DNA of 64,000 nucleotides from Citrus sinensis (lineage: Eukaryota; Streptophyta; Magnoliopsida; Sapindales; Rutaceae), in the NCBI RefSeq assembly GCF_022201045.2, contig NC_068557.1, positions 26,141,501-26,205,500 of the forward strand, in the 5' to 3' direction. The notes beneath the pieces were generated by a model. The model searched no databases and was not told the origin of the DNA. It saw only the letters and a list, made by a program, of their open reading frames with translations. Positions 1 to 14,700 of this stretch are shown in pieces (position 1 is the first letter of the stretch; every line of letters starts with the position of its first letter). The position numbers and the translations under genes are program-made.

Positions 1-487
1 ACCATTTTATAGGTCTGATTTGCAAAGTAATGTAATATTATACCTGAAATGCACATTCCAAGCACTAAAAGATATCACAAACCCAGAAAAACATTGTAAA
101 GTCTAGATTAATGACATGTTTCAGTGGGGCTGTTTCTGTGTATTTTACTAGCGTAAGTATCAGCAGAAGCATATGTCATTACACCAAATGAAAGAAGTGA
201 AACTCAACTTTCCCATTGCAGTTTAAAGCTGATAATACACTTGCCCTCAGCCATAAGGTCAAGAAAGGTTACATTACAACTATGAAACACAACAGGCTAT
301 CCCATTTAAAAGATCGGGATTCAGCTCTGTTTGGTCTGTCTGCAGTCCCTTTTGAAAGCAAGCTGAAACACCTATCCATACTCAAATGACTGTACAGAGA
401 AATCCTAAGATTGCTACTAAAACTCTTTGGCAGAATCAGTACTGCTTGATAACTAATAGATCCTAAAACCAATGGCAGAAAATGCCT

Positions 488-3400
488 TCAAACTTGCACA
501 CCATTGCAATAGCTGTATAAACCATCTGATAACACTTTCGCAGGTTTCGTAGTTCCCTTTTGGTATACCTTCTCCATTGCAATGCCGTTGCCAAGCTTAG
601 CAGAGAGATTTCCTTGGCTCCCAGATCCTTGTATGAGAGTATCTAACTGCCCACATGCTGCTGCTATAAGCCCTGCATTTGACACAACAACATGAAGATT
701 TTTATTTATTGTTTGATAGGAATATGATGATTAACTATGAAGCTTTTTTTAGCATAATGCAGCAAATCAATTTGTGTTAGGTTTGATATATCACCCAAAA
801 AAAAAAAAAAATCCTTGAAGTTTTTCCACCCATCTTTAAGACTTTAACTAGTTAAAGAGAAGTTTCATATGTGAATAACTGGAAGTTTCTTACACACAAC
901 ATTGTGAAATCAATCATAGCTTATTTTCTCCCTAATGCATTTTGTTTCACTATGCATATATCAAAGATATAACAAAGAGAACTCGTGAAAGGTTAGAGGC
1001 TACTCATTGTTTAGGCAATTTTTTCTTTTGGGGTGGGGGGTTGTATTCCCAAAAGATTCAAAAAGCTTGCATTTCCTTCTTCATATGAGAACACCCACAC
1101 ATAGCAGGGTTGTATTCCCAAAAGTTTCTTTATGTTATATTGAAAGCAATATAGCAATAATAGTCTAAATTCCAGGAAATTTCAAACAGTTAGAAATCCT
1201 GTGTACACTTCTGGTGAGTGAAATAGTAGCATGCAATCCATGTACATAGAATACAGGGAACAACTTCAATTTAAATGGACAATGAACTGGTGGTGCTAAT
1301 GCCAAAGTCCATATCGTGTGAACGAAACCTTTTTTCAAGGAAACCAAAGAACAAAGAGAAAACACACACACACACACACACAAACAAAATAAAGATGAGA
1401 AATATTACCTAAGAACAAAGGAGACGGTTTTCCAGGCCTAGATTTGTATTCGGGATGGAATTGAACACCAATGAAGTAGGGATGGTTAGGCAGCTCAACA
1501 ATCTGTGGCATTAATATGTCTGTTGGCTTAGAACTAATGAACTACCAAACTATGCATCATCAAAAGTAATTTAAGAGCACAGCAATTTTATAGTTGAAAG
1601 TCCATACCTCCATGCGTTGGCTAGTTTCATCCTTGCCAGTGAAAGAGAGACCGGCATTTTCCAAGCGTGCTATCATATCAGGATTCACCTCGTATCTATG
1701 ACGATGTCTCTCATCAATGAAAGTTCTGTTTCCATATCTGATAACACAGAGAGCTAAAGGTTTAGCTAATCTGCAACATCGTTGCTCAATAAAAGCACTT
1801 GTTATGTTATACACTTGAGGCACATAACTTGCTTTACTAATTATAATCTCCACATAATTGAAACCACATATGAACCTGCATTACCATGTACAATTTATTC
1901 ATAATTGAAAACACACATATGTACATATTTCAAAATAGTCAGATAATACTCACAATTTTGCAGATTTGCAGTCCTTGACTTGGAAGTATGTCCTTCTTGA
2001 CCCAAGACGCATAGTGCCTCCCATATGAGTTTTTGAGCCCTGTTTGTATGGCAGAGAATTAGAAAAGAGAGCCAGATAAGTTATTTGATTTCACGGTAGA
2101 GTTAAAATAAAGGAGACACGGATACAAACCTCCGGCATAAATATAACACAAGGATTTTTGGTGTTAGGATCAAATTCTGTGCTGTTAGCATCTCTCAGAT
2201 TAAGAACAGATCGCGCAAACTCGATGACAGCAACTTGCATTCCAAGACAAATGCCAAGGTAAGGAATTCTGTGCTCCCTTGCATACTTAGCTGCGAGAAT
2301 TTTCCCTTGCACTCCTCTGTTGCCAAAGCCTCCTGGAACAAGAATACCATCGGCACCCTGAAGACACAGGCTAGTTAGAGCACTACTAGAGAAAGTTGCC
2401 AACACTTAAAAAAGGAGATATATGACAGTTAGCTGTTTGAATCAGCTATTATATCACGGACCTTCAACAACTTCCATGCAGCCTTATAAGCATCTGGATT
2501 CTGCTAGGAAAATATTTTTGTCAAGATGTGAAACAAAGAAAAAGACAAATAAAGTTGCAACGGAAGGAACAGAATAACCACTAACTTCTTTTTCAGTTGC
2601 ATCTTCAAGATCGCAAGCTGGAATCCAATCGATGACAAGTTTCTTGCGTAAATCAACAGAAGCATGTAAAAGAGCCTGCAGACAGCACAACTTTTTTTAT
2701 GGCCAGCACAAAATCATGCACTAACATGCATACCATAGCCATACTCAGACCATAAGAATTAAGAAATAAACTGGTACGAATTTACATTACATTTATATGA
2801 CTTTTCTCTAGTGCATTCTGATGTCATAACAAATCAAATAGAATTAGTGGATAAGCTTGCATGAGAGAAGAAAGAAATCAAGACACTCACAAAATGACAA
2901 GTTATTTAGCCTGTAAACAAGTGGACCATTTTTATTAGGTCTGAAGGTTCTAAGACAATACTTTTGTTGCTATGTTGCTTGCTGTTCTTTGGATACCACG
3001 ATGAGAGATTCTAATGGATTGTTGGCAACATGATGTAATTATAACTTAAACTTTTAGTTTTTCGAATACCCCAGTCAAGAAAGTAATCCAATATGTTTAA
3101 GTTGTAACCGCATCATGTTGTCAAGCTGCATATCTAGTTAATTAAAACGTTTTTCACTTATTGGTGTACTAAACTATATCAACAGTTGGTGCTCTAGCTG
3201 AATTAAAACACCACAAAGCCAGCATAAACCAAAGTAAAATCAGATTGTCTATCATCAAAATTCAAGTTCTAAAGATATTTAACTGGTCTATCTATAATGT
3301 CATAATTTTCGGAGCTGCCTGACTACAGGAAACTGAGCACCAACTAAATAGACTCCACTATAACAACAAATGAAAATTCAATTTTACAAAATACTTCTGA

Positions 3401-6035
3401 GTCCCTAAAAGGTTTGAATAGGAAAATATACCTTCAATATAGAGAGATAGGCATCGGAAAGGCCTGTGTACTTTCCAACCATGGCAATTCTGACCTGTAA
3501 ATGACCGACACATAAAGATGAGACTCTGGCAGCAATTCTTGATAAATATATACTCTGACTTTTACAACTACTGGGAGACTCACTGGCTCATGTAACCCGT
3601 CACAGATTTCAGCCCTTGAAGTCCATTCCTTTAGTAAAGGCTCCTTCGTAGTACTGCAAATCATTACAGATAATTGTATAAAGATGCATGGATGAGAAAA
3701 ATAATGCCAGGGGATGTACAGAGGCTATACGATCCAGCCAAAAAGTGGAAGGAGGAGAAGCAAGAGTGTTAGACAAACCCTTGAAGGTTCAGCACTTTAA
3801 AGATTGCTTCATGAGCCTTCTGATCCTAATCAAGAAGAGAAACACACATGTGAGTTTTAAGAATTGGCAATTATATGTAGAAATAAGTTCAGAGAGTACT
3901 ACAGATTTACTTACTCTTAAAAGCAAGGGAATATGCCATATGTTGGGAACATCATAGAGAGTGATGATGTTTTGCTCCTGAAAAGCATGTGGTATTAGTA
4001 AGAAAGAATCTGCAAAGCCGATTACTCAAACAGAAGTGAAACTCAAATAAGATTTTAATCAATTGAACCAACATACCGGAACATGGCAAAACTGAGAAAG
4101 CTTTCCCTTTACATTATCATCAAGTGCCTGAAAAATACACTAAGATTTAGAACCTAAAAGCCAGCACTCTTAAGTTGTGCGTGTGTCTGTGACAGAAATA
4201 GAGAGATCAATCTACCACTGTGCTGCGACAGGCTAAGATATTTGGTGTCAAGCCCTGGCCTCTAAGTCCCCGAACACTGTGCTGGGTTGGCTTTGTTTTC
4301 TGAACAAGGTAAACATTATTTTTTAGAAATTTGTCAAATTTCCAAGTTTATAAATTTAAAAAAATAAAAAAAATGGGACTGTATAATAAGTTACCTGTTC
4401 ACCAACAACATTAAGTACAGGCACTAGGCTGACATGAATCAAGCAAAAGTTGCCAGGACCTGAAATAAGGAGAATCGAATAAAATAAGTCAACTAATACA
4501 AAATATGAAAGAAAGAGGACTTAACTGTGTCAAATAGTGTTGCACTGGAAATATTCTTACCCACACGATATGAGAACTGCCCCAAAGCCTCAATAAATGG
4601 CATGGATTCGATGTCTCCTGAAAGCAGAAAATTATCTTTCAATGTAAAGGAAACAGGAAAACAGCTTACACCACCAGATATAAGAACCTTGTTGTTAGTG
4701 TACCTATGGTTCCTCCCAATTCTATGACACAAACATCTGCTGGACCTTCCTTTCCATCCACAGGTATCATTGCAACACGCTCAATCCAATCTTGAATTTC
4801 ATCAGTAATGTGAGGAACAACCTGTAGATGGCAAGAATGCGTAAAAGGCATGCATCAAACATTAATTTTATTCTAAGAAATAGAAGAAATATGTGATAAA
4901 ATCAGCAGTTAAATTATACCTGAACAGTTTTTCCCAAGTAATCACCCTTTCTCTCCTTATCAATAACAGACTGTCAAGCATCAAGAAAGAGTAGAACAAA
5001 ATCAGAATCTGGCATCCACTCAATCTTATGATTTTTGGCACCTCTAGCTGCTGATGTATGAAAATTAAAAATAGCTATGTAACCCCCACACTTGCCTGGT
5101 AAATCTTCCCAGTAGTGATATTATTGTCACGGGTCAACTTGATATCCATGAACCGCTCATAGTTTCCGAGGTCAAGGTCCACCTTTCAGAACCAAAAAAA
5201 AAAAAAAAAAAGGCATGAGCAAGAACTTGCTTCAATCAATCTCCTATCTTTTTTCTAAGATTTTAAGCTTAAACTTTTCATTATTATAAAGGAAGTAAAA
5301 TGCAAAAGTCGAGGAAGCTGATCCAAAACGAAGTAAATACATGGACAAAGGTAGAAAATAAACATGATGGTCAAAAATATACAACCCCCTTGAAAAAAAA
5401 AAAAAGGAAACACAGAGATATTCTCCAAAGTACAACAATGAATAAAAAGGGAAGAAATTTCTCTGTCTACCTCGCCGCCATCGTCCAAGACGAATACTTC
5501 CCCGTGCTCAAAAGGAGACATTGTTCCAGCATCAGTGTTCAAGTAAGGATCTAAACCAAATAGATTGAAGTGAGTATTAGGGTGATATTGACAATTCTGA
5601 ACCAGGAACAGAGAAAAGAAATTGATGCAGGCACATTCATTTAAACAAAGGAACATATATTGCAAATTTAGAGGCGCATAAAGAAGAAAAGTGGGACATT
5701 TTAATTGTTGCAGAAAAGGTTTAAAACCCAAAAAAGAAATTTTGGAAAGACCAAAAAAAAAAAAAAAATCATCCAATATGTTATTCAAGAAATGATGTAC
5801 TCATTTCAGAAGACTAAAAAGCAATTAATCCAAAAACCAAAAACAAGAAAAATAAAAATAAACAAAAAAAAAAAAGATGAGAGGAAGAAGAAGAAGAAGA
5901 AGAAGGGAAGTAGAGACCGATTTTAATGCAAGTAACACGAAGTCCACAAGCCTTAAGAAGAACACCAATACTGCTGGCTGTGACTCCCTTTCCAAGTCCA
6001 CTTACTACTCCACCAGTCACCAAAACATACTTCAT
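488..6035 (-). CDS. CTPS: CTP synthase (glutamine-hydrolysing), 20 coding exons, 601 aa
   Basis: Makes CTP from UTP, ATP and glutamine, the last step of de novo pyrimidine nucleotide synthesis; cytosolic and able to form filaments in this family. Coding exons (descending): 6035-5918, 5550-5471, 5182-5096, 4970-4920, 4821-4704, 4617-4561, 4459-4395, 4299-4216, 4127-4077, 3977-3915, 3825-3779, 3653-3584, 3494-3432, 2675-2586, 2500-2462, 2357-2130, 2039-1954, 1737-1608, 1502-1409, 672-488; the sum is 1806 nt in frame. The synthetase domain opens with the P-loop [10 protein letters not shown] (residues 8-17). The C-terminal class I glutamine amidotransferase domain shows the nucleophile Cys398 in YLGICLGMQ and His525/Glu527 in FHPEY, so the enzyme looks intact. 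Start: MKYVLVTGG is the family N-terminus; the longer frame upstream begins at TTG and is not used. One intron (4971-5095) has a GC donor. An AG just upstream of the ATG (6050-6051) suggests a 5'UTR intron. Very confident. Confidence 0.96.
1361..1383. repeat. (CA)n microsatellite in a CTPS intron
   Basis: About ten CA dinucleotides in the last CTPS intron (673-1408). A plain simple-sequence repeat. Confidence 0.9.
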
Positions 6036-6484
6036 CTTCTTCAATGCCCCTGGATCAGATCAGAGCAGGCATGTCATACATATTATTATTAATTATTGTA
6101 GCCAGTTTTTACAGAAACAAAAGTTTCCACAAAGAAGATGAAGGAGGCTGGAACCTTTTCTTGGATAGTTTACTAATTGAACTGCTCCGTGTGTCAACTT
6201 GGAGTTGAACTAACCAAACAAAAGCAACTTATAATAGTAGTAACGTTATCTGCTTAATTTTTCTCTTAGTTGTCTTGGATAAGGAAGTGCAAAGAGCATG
6301 AACTAAGCGAAACCAACTTTTTTTTCTTTTCCCTCCCTTTTTGGGTAAATAATATTTAACAAAGAAACCAAGAAACTATCACTAGCTAGCTCAAACGAGT
6401 GCTGCAAGAAGAGAAAGAGAGAGAAGAATGCAATGCAGAGAAGAGAATGACGAAATTGTTTCTGGTTTTGGTGAGTGTTGGCGG

Positions 6485-6497
6485 CCTTTTATATACA
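6485..6497 (-). promoter_or_regulatory. TATA box of the CTP synthase gene
   Basis: On the minus strand this reads TGTATATAAAAGG, a strong plant TATA box about 450 bp upstream of the CTPS ATG. It would place transcription start near 6455-6460, followed by a CT-rich leader that probably contains an intron ending at 6050. The position is inferred from the motif and the gene's orientation. Confidence 0.6.
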
Positions 6498-7451
6498 AAT
6501 TGTCACCCTTAATCAACCTCATTACAAAAATTAAAAAAATATGAAAATGATTTTTCTCTTTATCTGTTTTTTTTTTTTAGTTTATATATAAATAAAATAA
6601 AATAAAAGGTCTTGAACATTATGACCTCGAATGGGAGGCCCTTTTCCCTTTTTTTTTTTTTTTTTTGGGTGTCTGGTGTCCTGAGCAAAGCAGGTCCCTG
6701 TGAGCCCTGTGATAGCAGGCAGGTCCCTGAACCCTGGCTCCGCACCCCAACATCAATATTTAAAAGAAAAAAAAAAATTAATATAAAATTATTTCTGATA
6801 CCCCATTAACTAAATTAACTAAACTAATCTGCTTGTTAACAAAAGACAAAAGATAAAAGGAGATATTTAAAACAATGTTATCTCCATGCTACTAAGGTTA
6901 TGACTAATTCATTATAGCCTTCAACCTTCACAATCATATAAAATATTTTTATTACTTAATCTGTAACTTGAAAGAGTCTTGGATAATGCATACTCCGATA
7001 ACAATGCGTCATAGAATTAAATTCTTTATCATGTTTACACTGATAATTTTTATGATTGGTTAAAGCTTGTACTTGGCAAGATATTAATGGAAGCGAGTAT
7101 TAAACCTAGGAGCTCTAATTCTGCTTGTTTGTGTTTATGAATTTATGTATGCGTGTTCAATATACAAGCCTAGCTTAATGTTCCTTTTACATTTTCAAAG
7201 GGCAGGTTTCTTCAAACACACTGATTTTCGTTTTAAATATAATCATTTTTCTTTATATTAGACCGGTCTTGGTATTAAGTGTAATCATCTTCTGTCCCAA
7301 TCAACAAAGTGGAATTTTAAACATCGAGTTGAATTCACATGAAATGTTATGTCTTTTGAAATATATTACATTTCAAGTTTATAGATGGTAAAACAAAAAA
7401 TGGGTGGGAACCTACTTTACTGTAACATATATTCAATAGTCAATTTCAAAG

Positions 7452-7625
7452 GAAAAAAAAAATTATCTTTTTTTATATATATTAAATCATCTACTAATCT
7501 AGATTCGAGCCAAATAAAAGACCACATTAGTGTGGTAGAGAGGCTGGTATTCCTAAGATTTGAACCGAATACCTTAGTTAAGTTAGAACAGCTCTCATGC
7601 CAACTAATCTATGCACTTATTCGTA
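7452..7625 (-). mobile_element. tRNA-derived SINE-like element
   Basis: Read on the minus strand it has an A-box-like TAGTTGGCATGAGAGC, then about 35 nt later a B-box-like GGTTCAAATC, then a non-tRNA body and an A/T-rich tail. That is the internal RNA polymerase III promoter layout of plant SINEs. No clean target-site duplication was found, so the boundaries are approximate. Confidence 0.4.
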
Positions 7626-10522
7626 AAAAGAAAAAAAAAATTACTTGATAACACCGCAGACCCTCACTTTAAATTTTTTTAATGTAATTTTATTTTTTAA
7701 AATTTCAATGACTTTTTTAGATAAAACTGTATCTTTTCAAGAAAATATAAAGATTTGTTAACTATTGAATAAAAAAGTGAATTTGTCGAGATTAAAAAAA
7801 AAAGAGAGAGAAACTACTTAAAATATAAAAAGATTAAGATAAAACATAAAAAGTGAAAATTACAAGTTTGGTGTATGTAACACATGATATGCACATGAAA
7901 ATTAACTAGCTGACAACAAAATACAGCAAAAACATGCATGAAAAGCCCTATTAATTAAAAGAATCTGATTGTTTCCCGCAACAGAGTGGGAAACTGACCC
8001 AACTTTAATTATAATCACTTTCACTTTACGAACAAATACTCACATATCACTTATTTTGCATCCCCTTTAATGAGTAAACAGTGAATTGTTTACTCAAAAG
8101 CATCAAATTCAGATTTGAACCTAATTTTGATTCACATGGGACCATATCTTGGATTGAAGAGGGGAAAAAGGGCATCAAATTTAGCGAAGGCGGTGAGGTA
8201 AAGCTTTTAACAAAGGGTAGCCAAAACAAGAAAGTGATATGGCTTTAATCTAAATCATCATCATTTATTGCTTCACCCAAATGCCAAATTCATATTATTT
8301 TTCTCATTTTGTAAATGTAACGCAAGTTTGATTACGATATTGATTAGTGTTAATACCACATAAATCATGATCATTTTACTTAATTTACGTTTCATATAAT
8401 GCGCAGACATTTTCACTTAAAAAATGACATTGGGTTCAAAATTTTGAGGTTTATATTGACCAAAAGTCAGTATTTGGATATAAATATTAAAGCAAAATAC
8501 GTGTACAATAATAGTAAAGTGGGAGTTAATGAGGGCACTACTTCGAATTAATTAACGATACCCCACAAGTTGCCAATAAGAAGCAAACAACAAGGACCCA
8601 TGTAGCCCTTATCCCATGATTTATGACTCCTAATGGCGCGGCTGCGTAGGATTTGTGACCACCACACCCCCTCCCTGATTTGCATATCCCTAATTCTCTC
8701 TCTTTCTCGTATTTAATATCATTTATTATTTCTTTTCCAATAAAAGGCTCTTATCCGATGAGACCGATTAGAGAGAAAATTGGGAATTAATTTGACGAAA
8801 TAGAAAAAGGAACCAGAGTCATGATAAGGCGACGACTCACTCTATCTTGTTCCGTGGGGAAGGAAAGGATATTCCAATTCCAACAAAACGAAATTCAAGC
8901 TAAAACCCCACTTTCCGAAAGCACCAAAAAGAGGGATAGAAACTTGAGAACCAAAAAAACCCACATGAATAAGAATAATAATAACAATAATAGGGACGGG
9001 GACAAATTTTCAGAAAATGTAAAAAGAGGATTATCAAAATAGAATCCTTTCTTTTCAAGAAATCCACCCAACTACCAAACCAACTTCCAACAAACCCATC
9101 AATGGCTCTTTCATTCTCTCTTCCTATATTGTATTGTTGTGTGTGTATATACATATATACTCGTTCTATACCAAACAAATATAATTATTATTATTTTACT
9201 TTACAATAATTTAATAAACAACACTAGTCGTGTTATAATAAATAATACGGTCAGTCAAAAATACCGTTATTTTCTTCATTCCCAGTCCCTTTCCCAACTT
9301 TATGAGAAGGAGTTCAATTAACCGATTTTCTAATAGCTCTTACCATTATTAAACTACGCAAGTTAAGATTGGTCCCAGAAAATTTTTATGGTAACTTTAA
9401 TTATTTTTTAATGTTAAATATATTGTTATATGTACGAAGTATAATTAATCCATTTTTTTTTCTTTTGATTGGAACGTGAATTTACCGTCTGTACTACATA
9501 ATAATAAGTTTGAAGATCTCGTACGTAAGTAGAATTTAATTAGATGGTTCTATCAAGTTTCGTGGTCATGGACATGGCTTCATGGGTTGTTTTGTACCAA
9601 CCGTTCAAAGGAGACCCAAATCAACATCACCTAGCTAGAACTAGAATATCTCTTTAGTCAAATCTCACTATTTGGATAAATATTTAGCTGACATTCATCC
9701 AATCAGTGTTTATTTGTTGTTCCATCTTCTTCTTTTGTTGCTTTTCTCTTTTTTTATTTTTCCGTTTTGTTCCTACTCGGCGATTAGCATTTACAATCAC
9801 TTTTGTGCTTTTCTAATTGTTTATACGAACAACCGTGGTTTTGAAAGTAGAAAAATTTTAAAGTTGAAAAAATGTCCGATGAATTCAGTTACCATTTTTG
9901 ACTTTGAATCGCCTGCTTCATTCAGAAATAATTGGAGGGAAACTTGAAACGAAGGTGTAGGTTACATTTATCTTATAAATTTTTTTTTTTTACTTTAATT
10001 GTAATTAATCACATTATATTAACTATATTTTTATCGTAGACGAATAAAAGGCGAAAAGATGTGCTATAAATAATTATTAATCCTTACTTTGATCAAATTT
10101 AATTCCCCAAAAAAACGGCATTCTCGTAATAATGTCAAAAGACTCAAAACCGCATGCTTCTTTTTATTTTTTGAAATACCTTTTTGTTATTAATTTCCAT
10201 GTTCTAGAAGAGTAGAAGTACAATTAAATTTTCCTTCTTTTAAAAACATTTTAAATCTTTATATGTCTTTTTTATAATTCATTGTTTAACTTTTTTTTAA
10301 AAAATTCATTTGCTGAACAATTTTTCTATTCAATATTATGCTTATAAGTTTTTATCGACATGTCAGTAATCAGTTGTTGTATTGTATTAAGTAAATCACC
10401 TATCATTGAACCAAATGTATATGCCATAATAATAATTTTTTTTTTTTTTTTTTTTGTGTCTCTCAACTTTCTAAGCTGTAGATTTTATAAAAACTGACAA
10501 TGGAATCTCCCTCTTACTTTAA

Positions 10523-10720
10523 AGACTTGGCTATATGGTTAAACACTCTATTTTGTCTTCCCTCGGTAGAGTTTCAAATTGTCTCAAAACCTCTACGATT
10601 ATCCCATCTATATAAATAACTAAGATATGAAGGTGCATCCTCATCAAATGACACAAGGATTGGTAAGTTTGAGAATAATCTCGAATCTCTAAGTAGGTTT
10701 TATTAGGATGATACTATAAA
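10523..10720 (+). mobile_element. possible degenerate tRNA-derived SINE
   Basis: A-box-like TTGGCTATATGGTTAA is followed at tRNA spacing by a B-box-like GAGTTTCAAATTG. The body has no coding content and the 3' end is not clear. It could be chance tRNA resemblance. Confidence 0.3.
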
Positions 10721-11509
10721 TGCACATTTTAGAAAGTATTCATCTCCATAAAGTATATCGATTTTTTTTTTGCTAAATGAATGTCACATTACTTGAAAAT
10801 AATAATAATAATAATAATTACCATACAATAATACTTAGAGATTGTGTATCTTGTAAATTAAATAACGGGTTATGTTAAAAAAAAAATACTCATTTCACTA
10901 TTAGGACTGGAACTGTATAATTTTGACAAATTGTTGAAGGCTTGTTGAAATATTGTAAAAAATAGTCCTTTTCTTCCAAATAATACTCCCAATAAAAAAT
11001 TTAAAGAAATTAATGTAGAATTAGATTAAAAAAAAAAAAAAAAGAAGAAGTCGTTGAGCCAAGGCGAATACACGCTGTGCTGACACGCTCCATCCTCGCC
11101 TAAAGTCGCGCGGCATCGAGGAAATCGCAGGTGGACCCTACAACTAACAACTGGACACGTCATCTCAGCATGGCACCACGTAGGCTCCGACAGTGCCCCA
11201 AGTCAACGTGAAAAATAATTGTTTAGTTGTACAATTAGGTTGAACACAACAGTTCGACTTGTCAAATACGACTCCACCAGGCATCACGTAATAAACTACA
11301 AACCTTAAATTGAATTTTCAATTTCATCATTTTCATGCGGATGGTTTTCGGTGGGACTTGGGAGTGCTTTCTAATATCCGATAAAGTCTAGATAATCAAG
11401 GCGCAACGCATGTGTTATTTTAAATTATAATTTACCCAACCAATTAGGTCATGTAATCAACCAGGTGCTTCTTTTTACCAAAGCCGATTAATGTATCAAA
11501 GTATTCATA

Positions 11510-11779
11510 GCGAGTTTAGAATTGAGGTGCTGTAGTTTTAAGCTACAGCTGCTGTGGAAAATAAATTGTAATTATGAAATAAAAAGTTAATAATATGTAA
11601 TAAATATAAATTTTAAATAATAATTTTGACAAAATTATTACATATATAATAGATTGTTCATTATACAAGTGAAAAATTATATTAATATATTTTCTAAACT
11701 ACAACAGTAAGTATTTACCAAACACTTTAGTACTGTAACTTTTAAATTACAACTGCTAACCTCAATTCCAAACGCACCC
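11510..11779 (+). mobile_element. MITE, family A copy 1 (about 270 bp)
   Basis: The ends form imperfect inverted repeats: GCGAGTTTAGAATTGAGG at the left against GCGTTTGGAATTGAGG read inward from the right. The AT-rich interior has no coding capacity. The element aligns over most of its length with the reverse complement of 24385-24651, including a shared TTTTAAATAATAATTTT segment and ATTATACAAGTG against ATCATACAAGTG. Superfamily uncertain (hAT- or PIF-like). Confidence 0.75.
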
Positions 11780-14700
11780 TTAAGGGGCTGTAGTTGTTTG
11801 GTTTGATGAAAGAAGTTTGTATTGTGTAGATTAAATAAACTGGTAATGAATAAATAGATGAAATAAGTTGTTTTTATCTGTGGATGAAATAAATTATTGA
11901 TTAAAAAAAGTAGTTTGGTATTTTTATAATTATTATGAATTTAATAGGCAGAGTAGATACATTATATAAATTTCAATACAAAAGTGTTTTTTATTATGTA
12001 ATGGTCAAAATATACGTAAGTTTAAATTTTCTTTGTTAAAATATTAAGTTTCTTATTTAGAACTTTAAGATATGTGGTTTCTTATTTAATAAACTACTTA
12101 TATAAAATACTAATGTTAAAATAAAGAAACTTATGAAATAAATAATTTTTAAAAACTTACCAAACATTACTGTTGTAAAAATTTACGAAATAATATAACA
12201 TTTCAACCTCAATTCCAAGTGGGACTTTAGTTATTTACATGTTATCTAATTTTCTTTTTAAATAAAAATAATAAATAAATGAGCATGTATAAATAAAACG
12301 TAAAATTTTTCAAAAGGTGAAAAGGAAATAAAAAAGAAATAAAAAAGGAATTAGGAAATGACATCATGGGCAGCGCAGGCGGGCAGGGCGGTATTGGATG
12401 GGACTGTGTTGTTGGGTCGTCAGTGATGATGAAAATACGGAAGTCCATGTCGGTTAAAGACAGTTAGCCACGTAAGTTACACGTGTTTTTTCTCACCCAC
12501 TTGACCGTTGACAGTTCTTTTGTACGGCCTCCTCCGTCCCCACATTCCCTTCCCCCCTGCCGACATTTTACTTTTTGTCCATTTTTACCCTTTTTTTCAA
12601 AAGGAAATTATAGAATATTTTTCAAAATTCATTTTTTTTTCTTTACTATTAGAATACATCTCAACCAATTATTTCAAAAAAAAAAAAGAAGAAAGTATAT
12701 TTTATTAGAAATCAGTCTGAGTTAATCATTTTAGGTAACATAATTCAAGAATCTTCTCTCGTATATATCCGATATCACGTAATTTTACTTTTCAAGTTTC
12801 AACAGCTGTGGACTTAAAACAGAGCATTAAGACCGTTGCGCGACACTTGTAGAATTTAAAAACAAATTTAGAATTTTTATATAAAATATAAAAAATTATT
12901 GTAAAAAGTGAAAGTCGGTCTTTGCACACCTAATCTAATCTATGACTTTATGCATTGGATAAAAATATGATTTAAAAATTCTCAGTAATGTCAAAATAAT
13001 AACATTTTTTTTTGGTTAGAAATTTATTATTTTTTAGAATTTTAAAATCAAAATTTTGAATTTGGCCCATAAAAATTTATCCCGAACTCCGCCCTGAGTG
13101 GACTATTCTTATATCACCTACAAAACGCACACTCTATATTATGAATAAAAAAAAATCATAATAAAATGTATCTGAAGTTTTGATCATTGATTAATTTTTC
13201 TTTTTTCGGCATACGTATGAAGACTATAGTATTCTCCAAATAAGTTGTGAAATTTTTTATACCGGTAATGCGTTTGAAGAATGAGAAATATATTCCAAAC
13301 AAACGATCAAGAAATTTACGTAGGTTTTGTAGCATCAAAATGGTCCATAACAGGCCCTACACTTTAACGAATTGACGTGAACGGACTGCGAATTTGTGAT
13401 TGTGGTGCCAAATAAAGCGTAGCCAGATACACTTAACAAGAAACTAACTGAATGACACGTGTGAATTAATTAACTATTAATTTGAATTAATTAACTAAAA
13501 GGTTAGATTTAGTCAAGTACCAATAGATGATAAATTGCCGACATCCTTCTTATTTGACTCCGGAGTCCGTTATTAATTAGGATCGTTCACATCAAGCAAC
13601 ATTTACTAAAATCTCAATTGAAAATGATACACAATGCTAAATTATTAATTAATGTGTTCAAAATAAAAGATGGAAAGAGATTCCGTTAATTTTTTAGACA
13701 CATTAAAAATTTTGATAAAATAATAACACTTGCGATTGAGAAAATTTTATTAATGAAGTGAATTTTTAATTAATTGAATTATATTTAGCACGTTGACCTT
13801 AAGTCGTTAACTGGTAAAACCTAGTATTTAAAATTGATATTTTGATTTATTAAAATTTTAACATAACTTTTTTAATAATTTAAGAAAGCACAACTATAGA
13901 TGGATTTAAATTATCATTAATCGAGTCAACTTTGTACGTGAGAGGTGATAACATCATAAGATTTCACCCAATAGTCACAATTCGTTACTCTTATGTTTTA
14001 ACTTTGATGTGTAACACCTATGGCCTACAATTTAACTCACAAGAGTATTGCTTTAGGAGCATCCAAAAAAGTTGTCTTTACTTTAATGAGCTAATTTTAA
14101 AAAAGATAAAAAAAATATATAATAAATAACTAAAGACAACAAACATTTCATTAAAAAAAATAAACTCATTCACTTTATTAATTTTGTCATTCAGTATAAG
14201 TATCTTTATTATACTTATCATATGCAATTAAATAAAGATATTAAAAATTTTACATCGTACGATCAAATCAATATAACTTTTAGGTTATAATAGTTAATAT
14301 CTGTTAAATATTTTAATACTCTATATGTATAGGGTTTGAATTTTATAGTGTAGGTTATCAATCAAACTAACTTCTTTCACGTCCGTTTGTTTTATTAGAT
14401 TATAAAAACAAGGAGAGACGAAAGAGAAAGGAATTAAATAAAAAAAAAAATGAAGAAGAAAAGATACTTTTATCCCGAAAAATATCGCAAACGGTTAAAA
14501 CGACATTTTACTATAGCGTAGAAGTTTGGAGAAATAATTTGAAAAAGATCACATTCACATGGGGTGTTAATTTCAAAAAAAGCAAAAAGGGAACCGCGGA
14601 TGCGAAATTGCAAAACCGGGCGGGAGTCACCACATGTGCCAATTCTGCAAAAGCAATAAAGACAGGACCATACGTACAACACTGAAACACAACCGATCCT

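Noticed and set aside
12483..12725. Overlapping Phe/Pro/Ser-rich open frames at 12.5 kb
   Set aside because: Low-complexity translation of T- and C-rich intergenic DNA with no splice context or family resemblance.
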